From the NCBI GenBank assembly GCA_030424825.1, contig JAUHWE010000085.1:1-11355 (forward strand): a DNA stretch of 11,355 bases, read 5' to 3'. The translations under genes were made by a program, and so were the position numbers. This DNA is from Verrucomicrobiia bacterium. GTDB taxonomy: Bacteria > Verrucomicrobiota > Verrucomicrobiia > Opitutales > Opitutaceae. Under the pieces are notes generated by a model. That model had not been told where the DNA came from and did not search any database. It was given only the letters and a program-made list of their open reading frames with translations. Below are positions 6,507 to 11,355 of the stretch, one piece after another. Position 1 is the stretch's first letter. Each line of letters opens with the position of its first letter.

Positions 6507-7364
6507 CTAAGATCGTGACCACCCTTTCAAGAATGCCTCAACAAGCAAGGGTAAATCATCGCTGTATCCTCCCTCCAATGTCGTGGCTACCGGTATTTTC
6601 GTCCCAGCAAGCCATTTCCCTAGCGTCTCGAAATCGACCGATCTCAATCTCATGTCCGTCAAGGGATCGAGCTCGTATGCGTCGAATCCCGCGGAAACAA
6701 GAATCAGCTGGGGCTCAAAAGCCCGCACCGCTTCCCAGGATTCAGCCAGCACTTTCATGTGGCCTTCTGGAGGCGTTCCGGGAGCAACGGGGAAGTTGAG
6801 AGCGTTTCCGAGCGAGACCGTTCCCGTACCCGGATAACAGGGGTGCTGGTGAACCGAAACATACAAGGCCTCTTTCACCCCTTCCAAAATCGCTTCCGTG
6901 CCATTCCCATGATGGGCGTCGAAATCCCATACGGCCACCCTTTCTATTCCCTCTTTCAGAGCGCCCAATGCAGCGATGGCCACGTGATTGAGGTAGCAGA
7001 ATCCCATCGCTCGCGTTTGCTCTGCGTGGTGCCCGGGCGGGCGCATGAGAGAAAACGCTTTTTCTCCATTGAGAGCCGCAGCCACAGCCGCAAGCGTACC
7101 TCCAGTCGCCATGCGAGCAATGTCAAAAATTCCTTCATGGTAGGCCGTATCCGCATCGAACGCTCGCTCTTCCCGAAGCCTATCTAAATGGGTCTCCGGA
7201 TGAGCTCTCAGCAATGACGCTTCAGGGGCGGGTTCGAATGGGTCCCATCTCCAATCGGATTGCCTCTCCTTTAGCCACGCCACGGTCGCCTCAATTCGAG
7301 CAGGACGCTCCGGGTGACCGGGAGAATGATAGGTTAAACACTTTTTATCGGTATAGATTATCAT
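6507..7364 (-). CDS. Histone deacetylase / acetylpolyamine amidohydrolase-fold zinc hydrolase
   Basis: From the ATG at 7364 the product is 285 residues and begins directly with the fold (MIIYTDKKCLTYHSPGHPE), as usual for bacterial class II-like members. Catalytic features are complete: tandem histidines H112/H113 in RPPGHHA, zinc ligands D149 and H151 in DFDAHHGNGT, third ligand D228 in SAGFDAY, and the active-site tyrosine Y267 in LEGGYS. Such enzymes remove acetyl or other acyl groups from lysine side chains or polyamines; the physiological substrate of this one cannot be read from sequence. The frame runs upstream to a TTG at 7427 that has GAAGG four bases before it, which would add 21 basic residues outside the fold; I prefer the ATG but cannot exclude the longer form. 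RNase D follows 18 bp downstream. Confidence 0.9.
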   Translation of the reverse strand: MIIYTDKKCLTYHSPGHPERPARIEATVAWLKERQSDWRWDPFEPAPEASLLRAHPETHLDRLREERAFDADTAYHEGIFDIARMATGGTLAAVAAALNGEKAFSLMRPPGHHAEQTRAMGFCYLNHVAIAALGALKEGIERVAVWDFDAHHGNGTEAILEGVKEALYVSVHQHPCYPGTGTVSLGNALNFPVAPGTPPEGHMKVLAESWEAVRAFEPQLILVSAGFDAYELDPLTDMRLRSVDFETLGKWLAGTKIPVATTLEGGYSDDLPLLVEAFLKGWSRS

Positions 7365-7455
7365 GCCTTTTGTTCTTTGCGGATCAATGGAGGGTCGCTT
7401 TCGGACACCAAGAACGGTTACCCGCAAGCTGCCTTCGGACGCGACTAAAGGCTGA

Positions 7456-7484
7456 TGTATACCAGCTCGTTTGCAGGTTGTTAA
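7456..7484 (-). promoter_or_regulatory. Candidate sigma-70 promoter of the deacetylase-RNase D operon
   Basis: On the minus strand TTAACA (7479-7484, five of six to consensus) and TATACA (7456-7461, four of six) are 17 bp apart. Transcription would start near 7449, about 85 nt before the ATG at 7364 or 22 nt before the alternative TTG at 7427. Confidence 0.45.
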
Positions 7485-7562
7485 TCTGAAACCATCCCTG
7501 CCACAAATATTTTATAGTACTCCAGAAAAAAGAGAGCCCTACGAAGTAGCTCAAAGCTTCTT

Positions 7563-7587
7563 GGAGCGGGCCAACGGAGCCGCTACC
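7563..7587. repeat. Degenerate short dyad related to the large inverted repeat
   Basis: GGAGCGG (7563-7569) and CCGCTACC (7580-7587) can pair with one bulged base around a 10-nt spacer. The outer segments resemble the ends of the large repeat at 7636-7704, which begins GGTAGCGGGC and ends CCGCTACC. It may be an eroded or shortened copy of the same element. Confidence 0.35.
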
Positions 7588-7606
7588 TCAGCTTTCAATA
7601 AAGCAT

Positions 7607-7627
7607 CCCCGGGGCAAGCCCCCGAGG
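7607..7627. repeat. GC-rich hairpin next to the large inverted repeat
   Basis: CCCCGGGG (7607-7614) and CCCCGAGG (7620-7627) are complementary over eight bases around the loop CAAGC. The single C-A mismatch on the plus strand becomes a G-U wobble in a minus-strand RNA. There is no T-tract, so it is not a canonical terminator. It sits beside the first copy of the flanking direct repeat and may belong to one composite element. Confidence 0.5.
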
Positions 7628-7737
7628 TATTTTAAGGTAGCGGGCGATCTCCGAGCGCCCACCCAATAGATACACCAATGGGCGCTCGGAGATCGCCCGC
7701 TACCAATGTCAGCAACCAAGCAAGCTTCGAGGTATTT
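7614..7737. repeat. Short direct repeats flanking the large inverted repeat
   Basis: GCAAGC followed by three bases and CGAGGTATTT (7614-7632), and GCAAGC followed by two bases and the same CGAGGTATTT (7720-7737), lie in the same orientation on either side of the inverted repeat. They are too long and imperfect to be a simple target-site duplication, so they are better read as part of a composite intergenic repeat unit. Confidence 0.5.
7636..7704. repeat. Large perfect inverted repeat, REP-like intergenic element
   Basis: The left arm 7636-7661 (starting GGTAGCGGGCGATC) and right arm 7679-7704 (ending GATCGCCCGCTACC) are exact reverse complements over 26 bases, enclosing a 17-nt loop at 7662-7678. 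The arms are far more GC-rich than the loop and flanks. No T-tract follows on either side. The shape fits a palindromic intergenic repeat of the REP/BIME kind, which are dispersed by a REP-associated tyrosine transposase; this origin is inference because only one full copy is in the window. Confidence 0.75.
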
Positions 7738-7836
7738 AACCGAAGGGAAATAACAAGACCGTTTCGATCCACTCGCGCAAATCGCGACAATCAAAGATAA
7801 GGCATCTACCCCTACTCAATGTGGAGTGATAAACTG

Positions 7837-7860
7837 GATACGACAACGGTTGTACGTATC
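7837..7860. promoter_or_regulatory. Imperfect palindrome, candidate operator
   Basis: GATACG-ACAAC (7837-7847) is mirrored by GTTGT-A-CGTATC (7849-7860) around a central G, with one extra A in the right arm. The 24-bp dyad resembles a site for a dimeric repressor, but no adjacent gene or promoter makes the target obvious. Confidence 0.3.
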
Positions 7861-7911
7861 ACCATAGTGGCAACCTTCTCTTGTCATTGTTTTGAACAAC
7901 CTGATGTCACA

Positions 7912-7925
7912 TTTGGTATACCAAA
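7912..7925. promoter_or_regulatory. Perfect 14-bp palindrome, candidate protein-binding site
   Basis: TTTGGTATACCAAA is its own reverse complement and sits directly against the hairpin that starts just after it. A symmetric AT-rich site of this length is typical of a dimeric regulator's operator, but no regulator or target is identified. Confidence 0.3.
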
Positions 7926-7958
7926 GCGAAAACGCTATCCGCGTTTTCGATGCTTTTT
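7922..7958 (+). terminator. Intrinsic-terminator-like hairpin on the plus strand
   Basis: CGAAAACGC (7927-7935) and GCGTTTTCG (7941-7949) pair perfectly over nine bases around TATCC. An alternative longer fold pairs AAAGC with GCTTT across a three-base bulge. TTTTT at 7954-7958 follows on the plus strand. No annotated plus-strand gene lies upstream, so it may end an unrecognised short transcript or be incidental. Confidence 0.5.
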
Positions 7959-8003
7959 GAGGTGGGGTGCTTCAAAAAGTTTTCATACGAACCTGTTTAA
8001 CAC

Positions 8004-8036
8004 AAAAAAGCGGCGCTTCGAAATAGGAAACGCCGC
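8004..8036 (-). terminator. Rho-independent terminator of the PEP-CTERM gene
   Basis: Plus-strand arms GCGGCGCTTC (8010-8019) and GAAACGCCGC (8027-8036) pair over ten bases. The one C-A mismatch becomes G-U in a minus-strand RNA, and on that strand the stem is followed by six U residues (8004-8009). It lies about 25 bp after the stop codon at 8061. Orientation, wobble and U-tract all agree with ending the minus-strand transcript. Confidence 0.88.
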
Positions 8037-8060
8037 CTGTACAATGGTTGAGATCGAAAA

Positions 8061-8876
8061 CTAGACCTCCGTTTTCTTGCGCCTACTCACGAATTTGTGA
8101 AACCCGAGCAGAAATAGAAACCCCATTACTCCTGCGGCGGGAGCCGTATCGGGCACTCGTTTAGCCGTGAGACGACCGATCGGCGTTTTTTCGTTGAACG
8201 CGTATTTCAATACCGTTCCATCGCCCAAACCTGTATTCAAGAAATTATCGAGACCCGTGTGCTGGGCCACGACACCTCCGACAGTGCCTGTTCTCGGTCC
8301 TCCGATAACTGAAAAAGGAGCGTCCATCGTGTCGTTCTCTTCCGTTCCCGCATCCCAGATGTTAAACCCGTAAAGATCGATCTGGAATCCATCATTGAAG
8401 CTACCGCCCGCATCAAACAGGCTATACGCCATCGGATCATCATTCCCGATAAACGCGTCGTTCGAAGGTAGTAGCATCGACGCGAAACTGAGGAATCGAT
8501 TGTCGACAGAATCTAGTTTAATGACGAGCGAGTTGCTCGAACCCGGATTGAATAGAAACGGGGGAGCCATATTAGGTGAACCATCGTCTTCTAGAACAGC
8601 CGACAACCCACCATAGGCTGCCAAGTCTGATACCAATCCAGCGGGGCTACCCGTTTCAGCAATCGTCTGCACTGAAATCGAGGCGGCAGAACCCGAATCG
8701 AAACTATCGAAGCCGCCATCGTGGAATCCCAAAAACAGCGGCGTGTTCCAAAGCCCCCCTTCTTGGCTCAGGTTCTCGAAAGTGATTTCTACATTAGTGG
8801 CAGAAGCCGATATTCCCGATAGGGAAATAACTCCTGCAGCGCAAGCGACAGGAGCGAGTCGAAGTATAGATTTCAT
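8061..8876 (-). CDS. Exported spondin-N-like protein with PEP-CTERM-type sorting signal
   Basis: A 271-residue surface or secreted protein from the ATG at 8876. Residues 1-26 are a signal peptide (MKSILRLAPVACAAG to ISASA, cleavage near A26). Residues about 27-215 look like a bacterial spondin_N domain: VEITFENLS, NTPLFLGFHDGGF, GSAASISVQTIAETG, FASMLLPSNDAFIGN, and an acidic loop NIWDAGTEENDT. The C-terminus is a sorting tripartite signal: VPDTA at 241-245, a hydrophobic helix AAGVMGFLFLLG, then basic KFVSRRKK. VPDT/VPDSG variants are the Verrucomicrobiota form of PEP-CTERM, recognised by an exosortase that is not in this window. The frame is open to 8960, but that extension precedes the signal peptide; ATG 8882 two codons upstream is equally possible. 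A strong terminator follows the stop. Confidence 0.83.
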   Translation of the reverse strand: MKSILRLAPVACAAGVISLSGISASATNVEITFENLSQEGGLWNTPLFLGFHDGGFDSFDSGSAASISVQTIAETGSPAGLVSDLAAYGGLSAVLEDDGSPNMAPPFLFNPGSSNSLVIKLDSVDNRFLSFASMLLPSNDAFIGNDDPMAYSLFDAGGSFNDGFQIDLYGFNIWDAGTEENDTMDAPFSVIGGPRTGTVGGVVAQHTGLDNFLNTGLGDGTVLKYAFNEKTPIGRLTAKRVPDTAPAAGVMGFLFLLGFHKFVSRRKKTEV

Positions 8877-9082
8877 AAGCATTGTTACATTGAGGATTAA
8901 CCTTTGCAGTCGAAACCCAGACGGCACCTTGCCGCAGGCCCTGCTTATGAATAGAGCCACAACTTACGTTGATTATTCCGGAAATTCTATCGCTTGCATC
9001 TAATTCCCAGCTAGCTTCGTAATCTCATCAAAAAAAGCCAATCCCCACCATCCGCAAATCACCTCGACCCACCTCAAAGCCA

Positions 9083-9100
9083 GCCTCAATGCGATGAGGC
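9083..9100. repeat. Short hairpin overlapping the bidirectional terminator
   Basis: GCCTCA (9083-9088) and TGAGGC (9095-9100) pair over six bases around a 6-nt loop. The right arm shares three bases with the left arm of the neighbouring larger hairpin, so the two folds are partly exclusive. Confidence 0.4.
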
Positions 9101-9135
9101 CAAAAAACTTTAGAACCTTCTAAAGTTTTTCGGCC
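9098..9135. terminator. Bidirectional AT-rich terminator downstream of the CysJ-like gene
   Basis: The arms 9098-9115 and 9118-9135 are complementary over 18 positions with one mismatch, which is a G-U wobble in a minus-strand RNA. The core stem CTTTAGAA-CC-TTCTAAAG is flanked by six A residues on the left and five T residues on the right, so it can act as an intrinsic terminator in either direction. It lies about 80 bp past the reductase stop (minus strand). The stem core is low in GC, which lowers certainty about strength. Confidence 0.7.
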
Positions 9136-9212
9136 CTATAGAAGATTTCCCTGATTCTTGGAATTGGGTGTGAAGGTGCGCTTTTGGTTCCTAATCGGAC
9201 AGTGAGGCAAAA

Positions 9213-10364
9213 TTAATAGACGTCACGGCCGTAACGCTTTTCCTTCTGCATCTGCTTTACGTAGGCGGCAGCAGCCGTTTCGTCCATTCCGCCTTGATGG
9301 GCGACGATGTCGATGAGCGCCTGATTGACGTCCTTGGCCATCCGGCTGGCGTCTCCACAAACGTAAAAATATCCCCCCGCACTGATCCATTTCCAGATCT
9401 CCTCGGCGTTTTCGCGCATGCGATCTTGAACGTAGATCTTCGTCGCCTGGTCGCGGGAAAACGCTAAATCCACTTTATGCAGGTGCCCCGCATCGAGATA
9501 GGCTTCCCATTCGGATTGATAGAGATAGTCCGTCGCCTCGTGCTGGTCCCCGAAGAAAAGCCAGTTTTTTCCGGTGGCGCCTTTTGCGATCCGCTCTTCA
9601 ATGAACGCCCGGAAGGGCGCGATACCGGTACCGGGTCCGATCATGATGATCGGGAGCGACCCGTCTTCAGGCAGCTTGAAATTGGGGTTGTGGTGGAAAT
9701 AAACCCCCGCTGTTGCCCCCACGTCCCACATGTCGGAAATGAAGGTCGAGCACACTCCCTTTTTCGCCCTGCCATACGCCTCGTACCTCACGGTACCCAC
9801 CGTCAGGTGGACTTCGTTCGGATGGGCGTGCAAACTCGACGCTATCGAATACAATCGGGCGGCCAGCGGGCGTAGGAAACTCCCATAGTCATTAGCTGAA
9901 AGGGAACTCGGCGGATACTCCTTGACCACATCGACCCAGTCTCGTCCCCAGGTGTATTCTTTCACCCATTCCCGATCCGCGCATTTCACAAGCAGTTCAC
10001 CCAGATCCGCCGCTTTCGCATATTTGGTCAGAACCACCTTGGTCACAACGCGCAAGTCAAACTTGTCGCGAAGCGCGTCCGCGAACGAGATAACCTCTTC
10101 ACCGACTGTCACCTCTTGAGAACCCTCAAGACCGGTCGCCTCAAGAAAGGCGTCGACAAGGTCGGGCGCATTCTGGGGCACAACCGCCAATGCGTCCCCA
10201 GCATCGTAAGTAAACCCAGAACCTTCAATCGAGATCTCCGCATGGATCGTCTCTTTGGCCGATCCGTCGCCATTCAGGTTGTACTTTTTTAAAAGCGGAG
10301 CAGGAAAAGGATTACTCTTCCCAAACTCGGACTCGGATTCTGTGGATTCAGCAGCTGCACTCAT
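9213..10364 (-). CDS. CysJ-like NADPH/FAD flavoprotein reductase lacking the flavodoxin domain
   Basis: A 383-residue homologue of the C-terminal two-thirds of sulfite reductase flavoprotein alpha subunit (full CysJ is about 600). Residues 1-20 are a Ser/Glu-rich leader. The FAD-binding part spans about 20-235, with YDAGDALAVVPQN at 53-65, ARLYSIASS at 169-177 and GVCS at 203-206. The NADPH-binding part spans about 237-383, with MIGPGTGIAPFRAF at 241-254, FFGDQH at 270-275, YVCGDASRM at 334-342 and the terminal KRYGRDVY. NADPH electrons would pass to FAD, but the FMN domain that normally relays them to the sulfite reductase hemoprotein is absent, so a separate flavodoxin or another acceptor is needed. 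No CysI is in the window. The protein ends cleanly at the family C-terminus, so it is not a recent truncation. The ATG at 10364 lacks a ribosome site. An exported thioredoxin gene lies 192 bp upstream on the same strand. Confidence 0.88.
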   Translation of the reverse strand: MSAAAESTESESEFGKSNPFPAPLLKKYNLNGDGSAKETIHAEISIEGSGFTYDAGDALAVVPQNAPDLVDAFLEATGLEGSQEVTVGEEVISFADALRDKFDLRVVTKVVLTKYAKAADLGELLVKCADREWVKEYTWGRDWVDVVKEYPPSSLSANDYGSFLRPLAARLYSIASSLHAHPNEVHLTVGTVRYEAYGRAKKGVCSTFISDMWDVGATAGVYFHHNPNFKLPEDGSLPIIMIGPGTGIAPFRAFIEERIAKGATGKNWLFFGDQHEATDYLYQSEWEAYLDAGHLHKVDLAFSRDQATKIYVQDRMRENAEEIWKWISAGGYFYVCGDASRMAKDVNQALIDIVAHQGGMDETAAAAYVKQMQKEKRYGRDVY

Positions 10365-10556
10365 GAAATAGTTGATTGGAATTTACTCAAGGGATGGCGC
10401 CCATCTCGGCCATCAATGACGGAAGAAAAAGCCAAAGCTGCTCAAAGAACGCAAGAACGGAAACGCAGCGGCGGAATCGAACGGAAGCAGTCTATAAAGA
10501 AGCTCTAGGACACGACCTTGATTTCTTCTGCGTCTCCCGAGCAACAATCGAAACGA

Positions 10557-10961
10557 CTACGAGTTCCCGAGTTTGCCGAATTCCTTCAAAAATCCTTCCG
10601 CGTCTCGGTAGCCGATGAATCGAGAAACTTCATTCCCTTCACCATCCACAAAAATTACCGTAGGTAGCGAATGAATACCATACTTAGACGCGAGTTCCCG
10701 GTTCTCGTCCACATCAACTTTAACGGCCACGGCCTTTCCTTTGACGGATGAAATGACGTTCTCATCTTTCCACGTGATCCGGTCCAGCATTTTGCAAGGG
10801 CCACACCACTCTGCCTTGAAGTCAATCATCACGAGTTTGCTGGAAGCTTTCGCTTCTTTCTGAGCGGCCGCGAGGTCACCTTCAAAAAACAGGTTTTCCG
10901 CGCTGGCCGACGTTGCCGACAAGATTCCCACAAGTGAAAGGATTAGAACGAGTTTTTTCAT
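10557..10961 (-). CDS. Exported thioredoxin-fold protein with CGPC active site
   Basis: A 134-residue protein. Residues 1-21 are a signal peptide (MKKLVLILSLVGILSATSASA, cleavage before E22), so it acts in the periplasm. The mature domain is one thioredoxin fold: the active site WCGPCK at 52-57 with C53 and C56, and the cis-proline P100 in SLPTV. Composition resembles the thioredoxin-like C-terminal domain of DsbD and related secreted thioredoxins (FKAEWCGPCKMLDRITW), which keep periplasmic cysteines reduced; CGPC favours a reductase over an oxidase. It would need a membrane electron donor such as DsbD/CcdA, none of which is visible here. The ATG start puts the signal at the N-terminus; no ribosome site is seen. 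It is upstream of the flavoprotein on the same strand and divergent from the Na/Pi cotransporter. Confidence 0.88.
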   Translation of the reverse strand: MKKLVLILSLVGILSATSASAENLFFEGDLAAAQKEAKASSKLVMIDFKAEWCGPCKMLDRITWKDENVISSVKGKAVAVKVDVDENRELASKYGIHSLPTVIFVDGEGNEVSRFIGYRDAEGFLKEFGKLGNS

Positions 10962-11199
10962 AGTGTGTTCAACGTTTTCATACCATTAGACGGTCCAAGG
11001 TCGCTACTAAATTCAAATTTTTGGTCTGAAACCGGTTTTTCGTCCCTTTTCATCGCCAGGCCCCTCCTCTTGAACTCGACGGGAAAGAGCCCTCTGGCCG
11101 AAAAAATAACAATTCGATTGCATCGGGACCGTACACCGTATTTGGGTCATTCAACCTCGGATTTCCGTTCCGCGGCCACCTCCCGTAATCACAAAGTCC

Positions 11200-11355
11200 A
11201 TGTCCTTATTCTTCATGATTTTAGGCAGTTTGGGCGTGTTCCTCTTTGGCATGAAGGTCATGTCGGAGGCTTTGCAGAAGGTCGCTGGCGAACGCCTGAA
11301 AGGGTGGCTGCAAAAGATCACCGCCAACCGAGTGTCGGGGGTCATCACCGGCTTT
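11200..11355 (+). CDS. Na/Pi cotransporter family protein (N-terminal fragment, cut by window edge)
   Basis: The last 52 codons of the window form the start of a membrane protein: a hydrophobic segment MSLFFMILGSLGVFLFGMKV and then MSEALQKVAGERLKGWLQKITANRVSGVITGF. The G-x-F-L-F-G-M-K-x-M-S-x-x-L-Q-K-x-A-G-[DE]-R-L signature and the N-R-x-x-G-x-x-T-G stretch are characteristic of NptA/PhoU-type sodium-phosphate cotransporters, which import phosphate with sodium across the inner membrane. The ATG at 11200 is the only good start before an in-frame stop at 11107. No clear ribosome site is visible. The rest, including any C-terminal PhoU-like domain, lies outside the window. Confidence 0.85.
   Translation, partial: MSLFFMILGSLGVFLFGMKVMSEALQKVAGERLKGWLQKITANRVSGVITGF

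Larger units (their letters stand above)
7365..8060. other. Long repeat- and dyad-rich intergenic region without a credible gene
   Basis: Nearly 700 bp lie between the start of the deacetylase gene and the stop of the PEP-CTERM gene. I see no protein here with family features; the open frames at 7588-7794 (minus) and 7819-8064 (plus) run through inverted repeats and terminators. The region holds, in order, the deacetylase promoter, a degenerate dyad (7563-7587), a GC-rich hairpin (7607-7627), a large inverted repeat (7636-7704), short direct repeats, a group of small dyads (7837-7925), a plus-strand terminator-like hairpin (7922-7958) and the minus-strand terminator of the PEP-CTERM gene (8004-8036). 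Confidence 0.75.
8877..9212. other. Intergenic region with structured repeats, no gene
   Basis: About 336 bp between the PEP-CTERM start and the reductase stop. Nearest the PEP-CTERM gene are two adjacent dyads, CGGCA-CCT-TGCCG (8922-8934) and GCAGG-C-CCTGC (8934-8944), which could be leader structure or an operator. A short hairpin and an AT-rich bidirectional terminator occupy 9083-9135. I find no convincing promoter hexamers for the PEP-CTERM gene; TAGAAT on the minus strand near 8990 lacks a matching -35. Confidence 0.6.

Noticed and set aside
7588..7794. A 68-codon minus-strand open frame
   Set aside because: It is built mostly from the two arms of the large inverted repeat, so it is a by-product of the repeat.
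7819..8064. An 81-codon plus-strand open frame in the intergenic region
   Set aside because: It runs through two terminator hairpins and the end of the opposing PEP-CTERM gene and has no ribosome site or family features.
8885..8925. Possible sigma-54 promoter upstream of the PEP-CTERM gene
   Set aside because: The GG and GC elements on the minus strand are nine bases apart instead of the required ten, and the flanking bases fit poorly.
11055..11098. Two nested short stems (GCCAG/CTGGC and CTCTT/AAGAG) upstream of the Na/Pi cotransporter
   Set aside because: The stems are short with a large internal loop, and the nearby A/T run is on the wrong side for a terminator on the minus strand; no riboswitch class fits.

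Overview
The window looks like a chromosomal stretch of an environmental Verrucomicrobiota bacterium, most likely class Opitutae. The evidence is moderate GC, a surface protein ending in a VPDT-type PEP-CTERM sorting signal (VPDSG/VPDT variants are typical of this phylum), an OleC-type ligase, and an intergenic dyad repeat. Assignment below phylum is inference. I see no phage, plasmid, CRISPR or insertion sequence; the content is ordinary chromosomal genes plus one repeat-rich intergenic region.

Left part (1-2000). The 5' end of a DtxR/MntR-type metal-responsive regulator runs off the left edge on the minus strand. Divergent from it is a response regulator whose receiver domain is followed by a four-cysteine C-terminal module. 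It converges on a small Smr-domain protein, which is in turn divergent from an exported protein with two tandem TonB C-terminal-like domains.

Middle part (2037-7364, all minus strand). A histone-deacetylase-fold hydrolase and ribonuclease D are 18 bp apart. They are followed by a small lipoprotein with its own candidate promoter. Next comes a tightly coupled pair: an OleC-like beta-lactone synthetase whose stop is one base before the GTG of a FIST-domain sensor protein. No OleA, OleB or OleD lies in the window.

Repeat-rich spacer (7365-8060). This holds a candidate promoter for the deacetylase, a GC-rich hairpin, a near-perfect 26-bp inverted repeat flanked by short direct repeats, a cluster of smaller dyads, and two intrinsic-terminator-like hairpins, one per strand.

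Right part (8061-11355). A spondin-N-like PEP-CTERM surface protein has a clear minus-strand terminator. It is followed by a CysJ-like NADPH/FAD reductase that lacks the flavodoxin domain and is preceded by an AT-rich bidirectional terminator. Then come an exported CGPC thioredoxin on the same strand and the divergent 5' end of a Na/Pi cotransporter cut by the right edge.

The most unusual items are the OleC-FIST pair without the rest of the Ole pathway, the dyad repeat region, the flavodoxin-less reductase beside an exported thioredoxin, and the two-TonB-domain protein. Several genes have little or no Shine-Dalgarno sequence, so many start choices rest on protein features.
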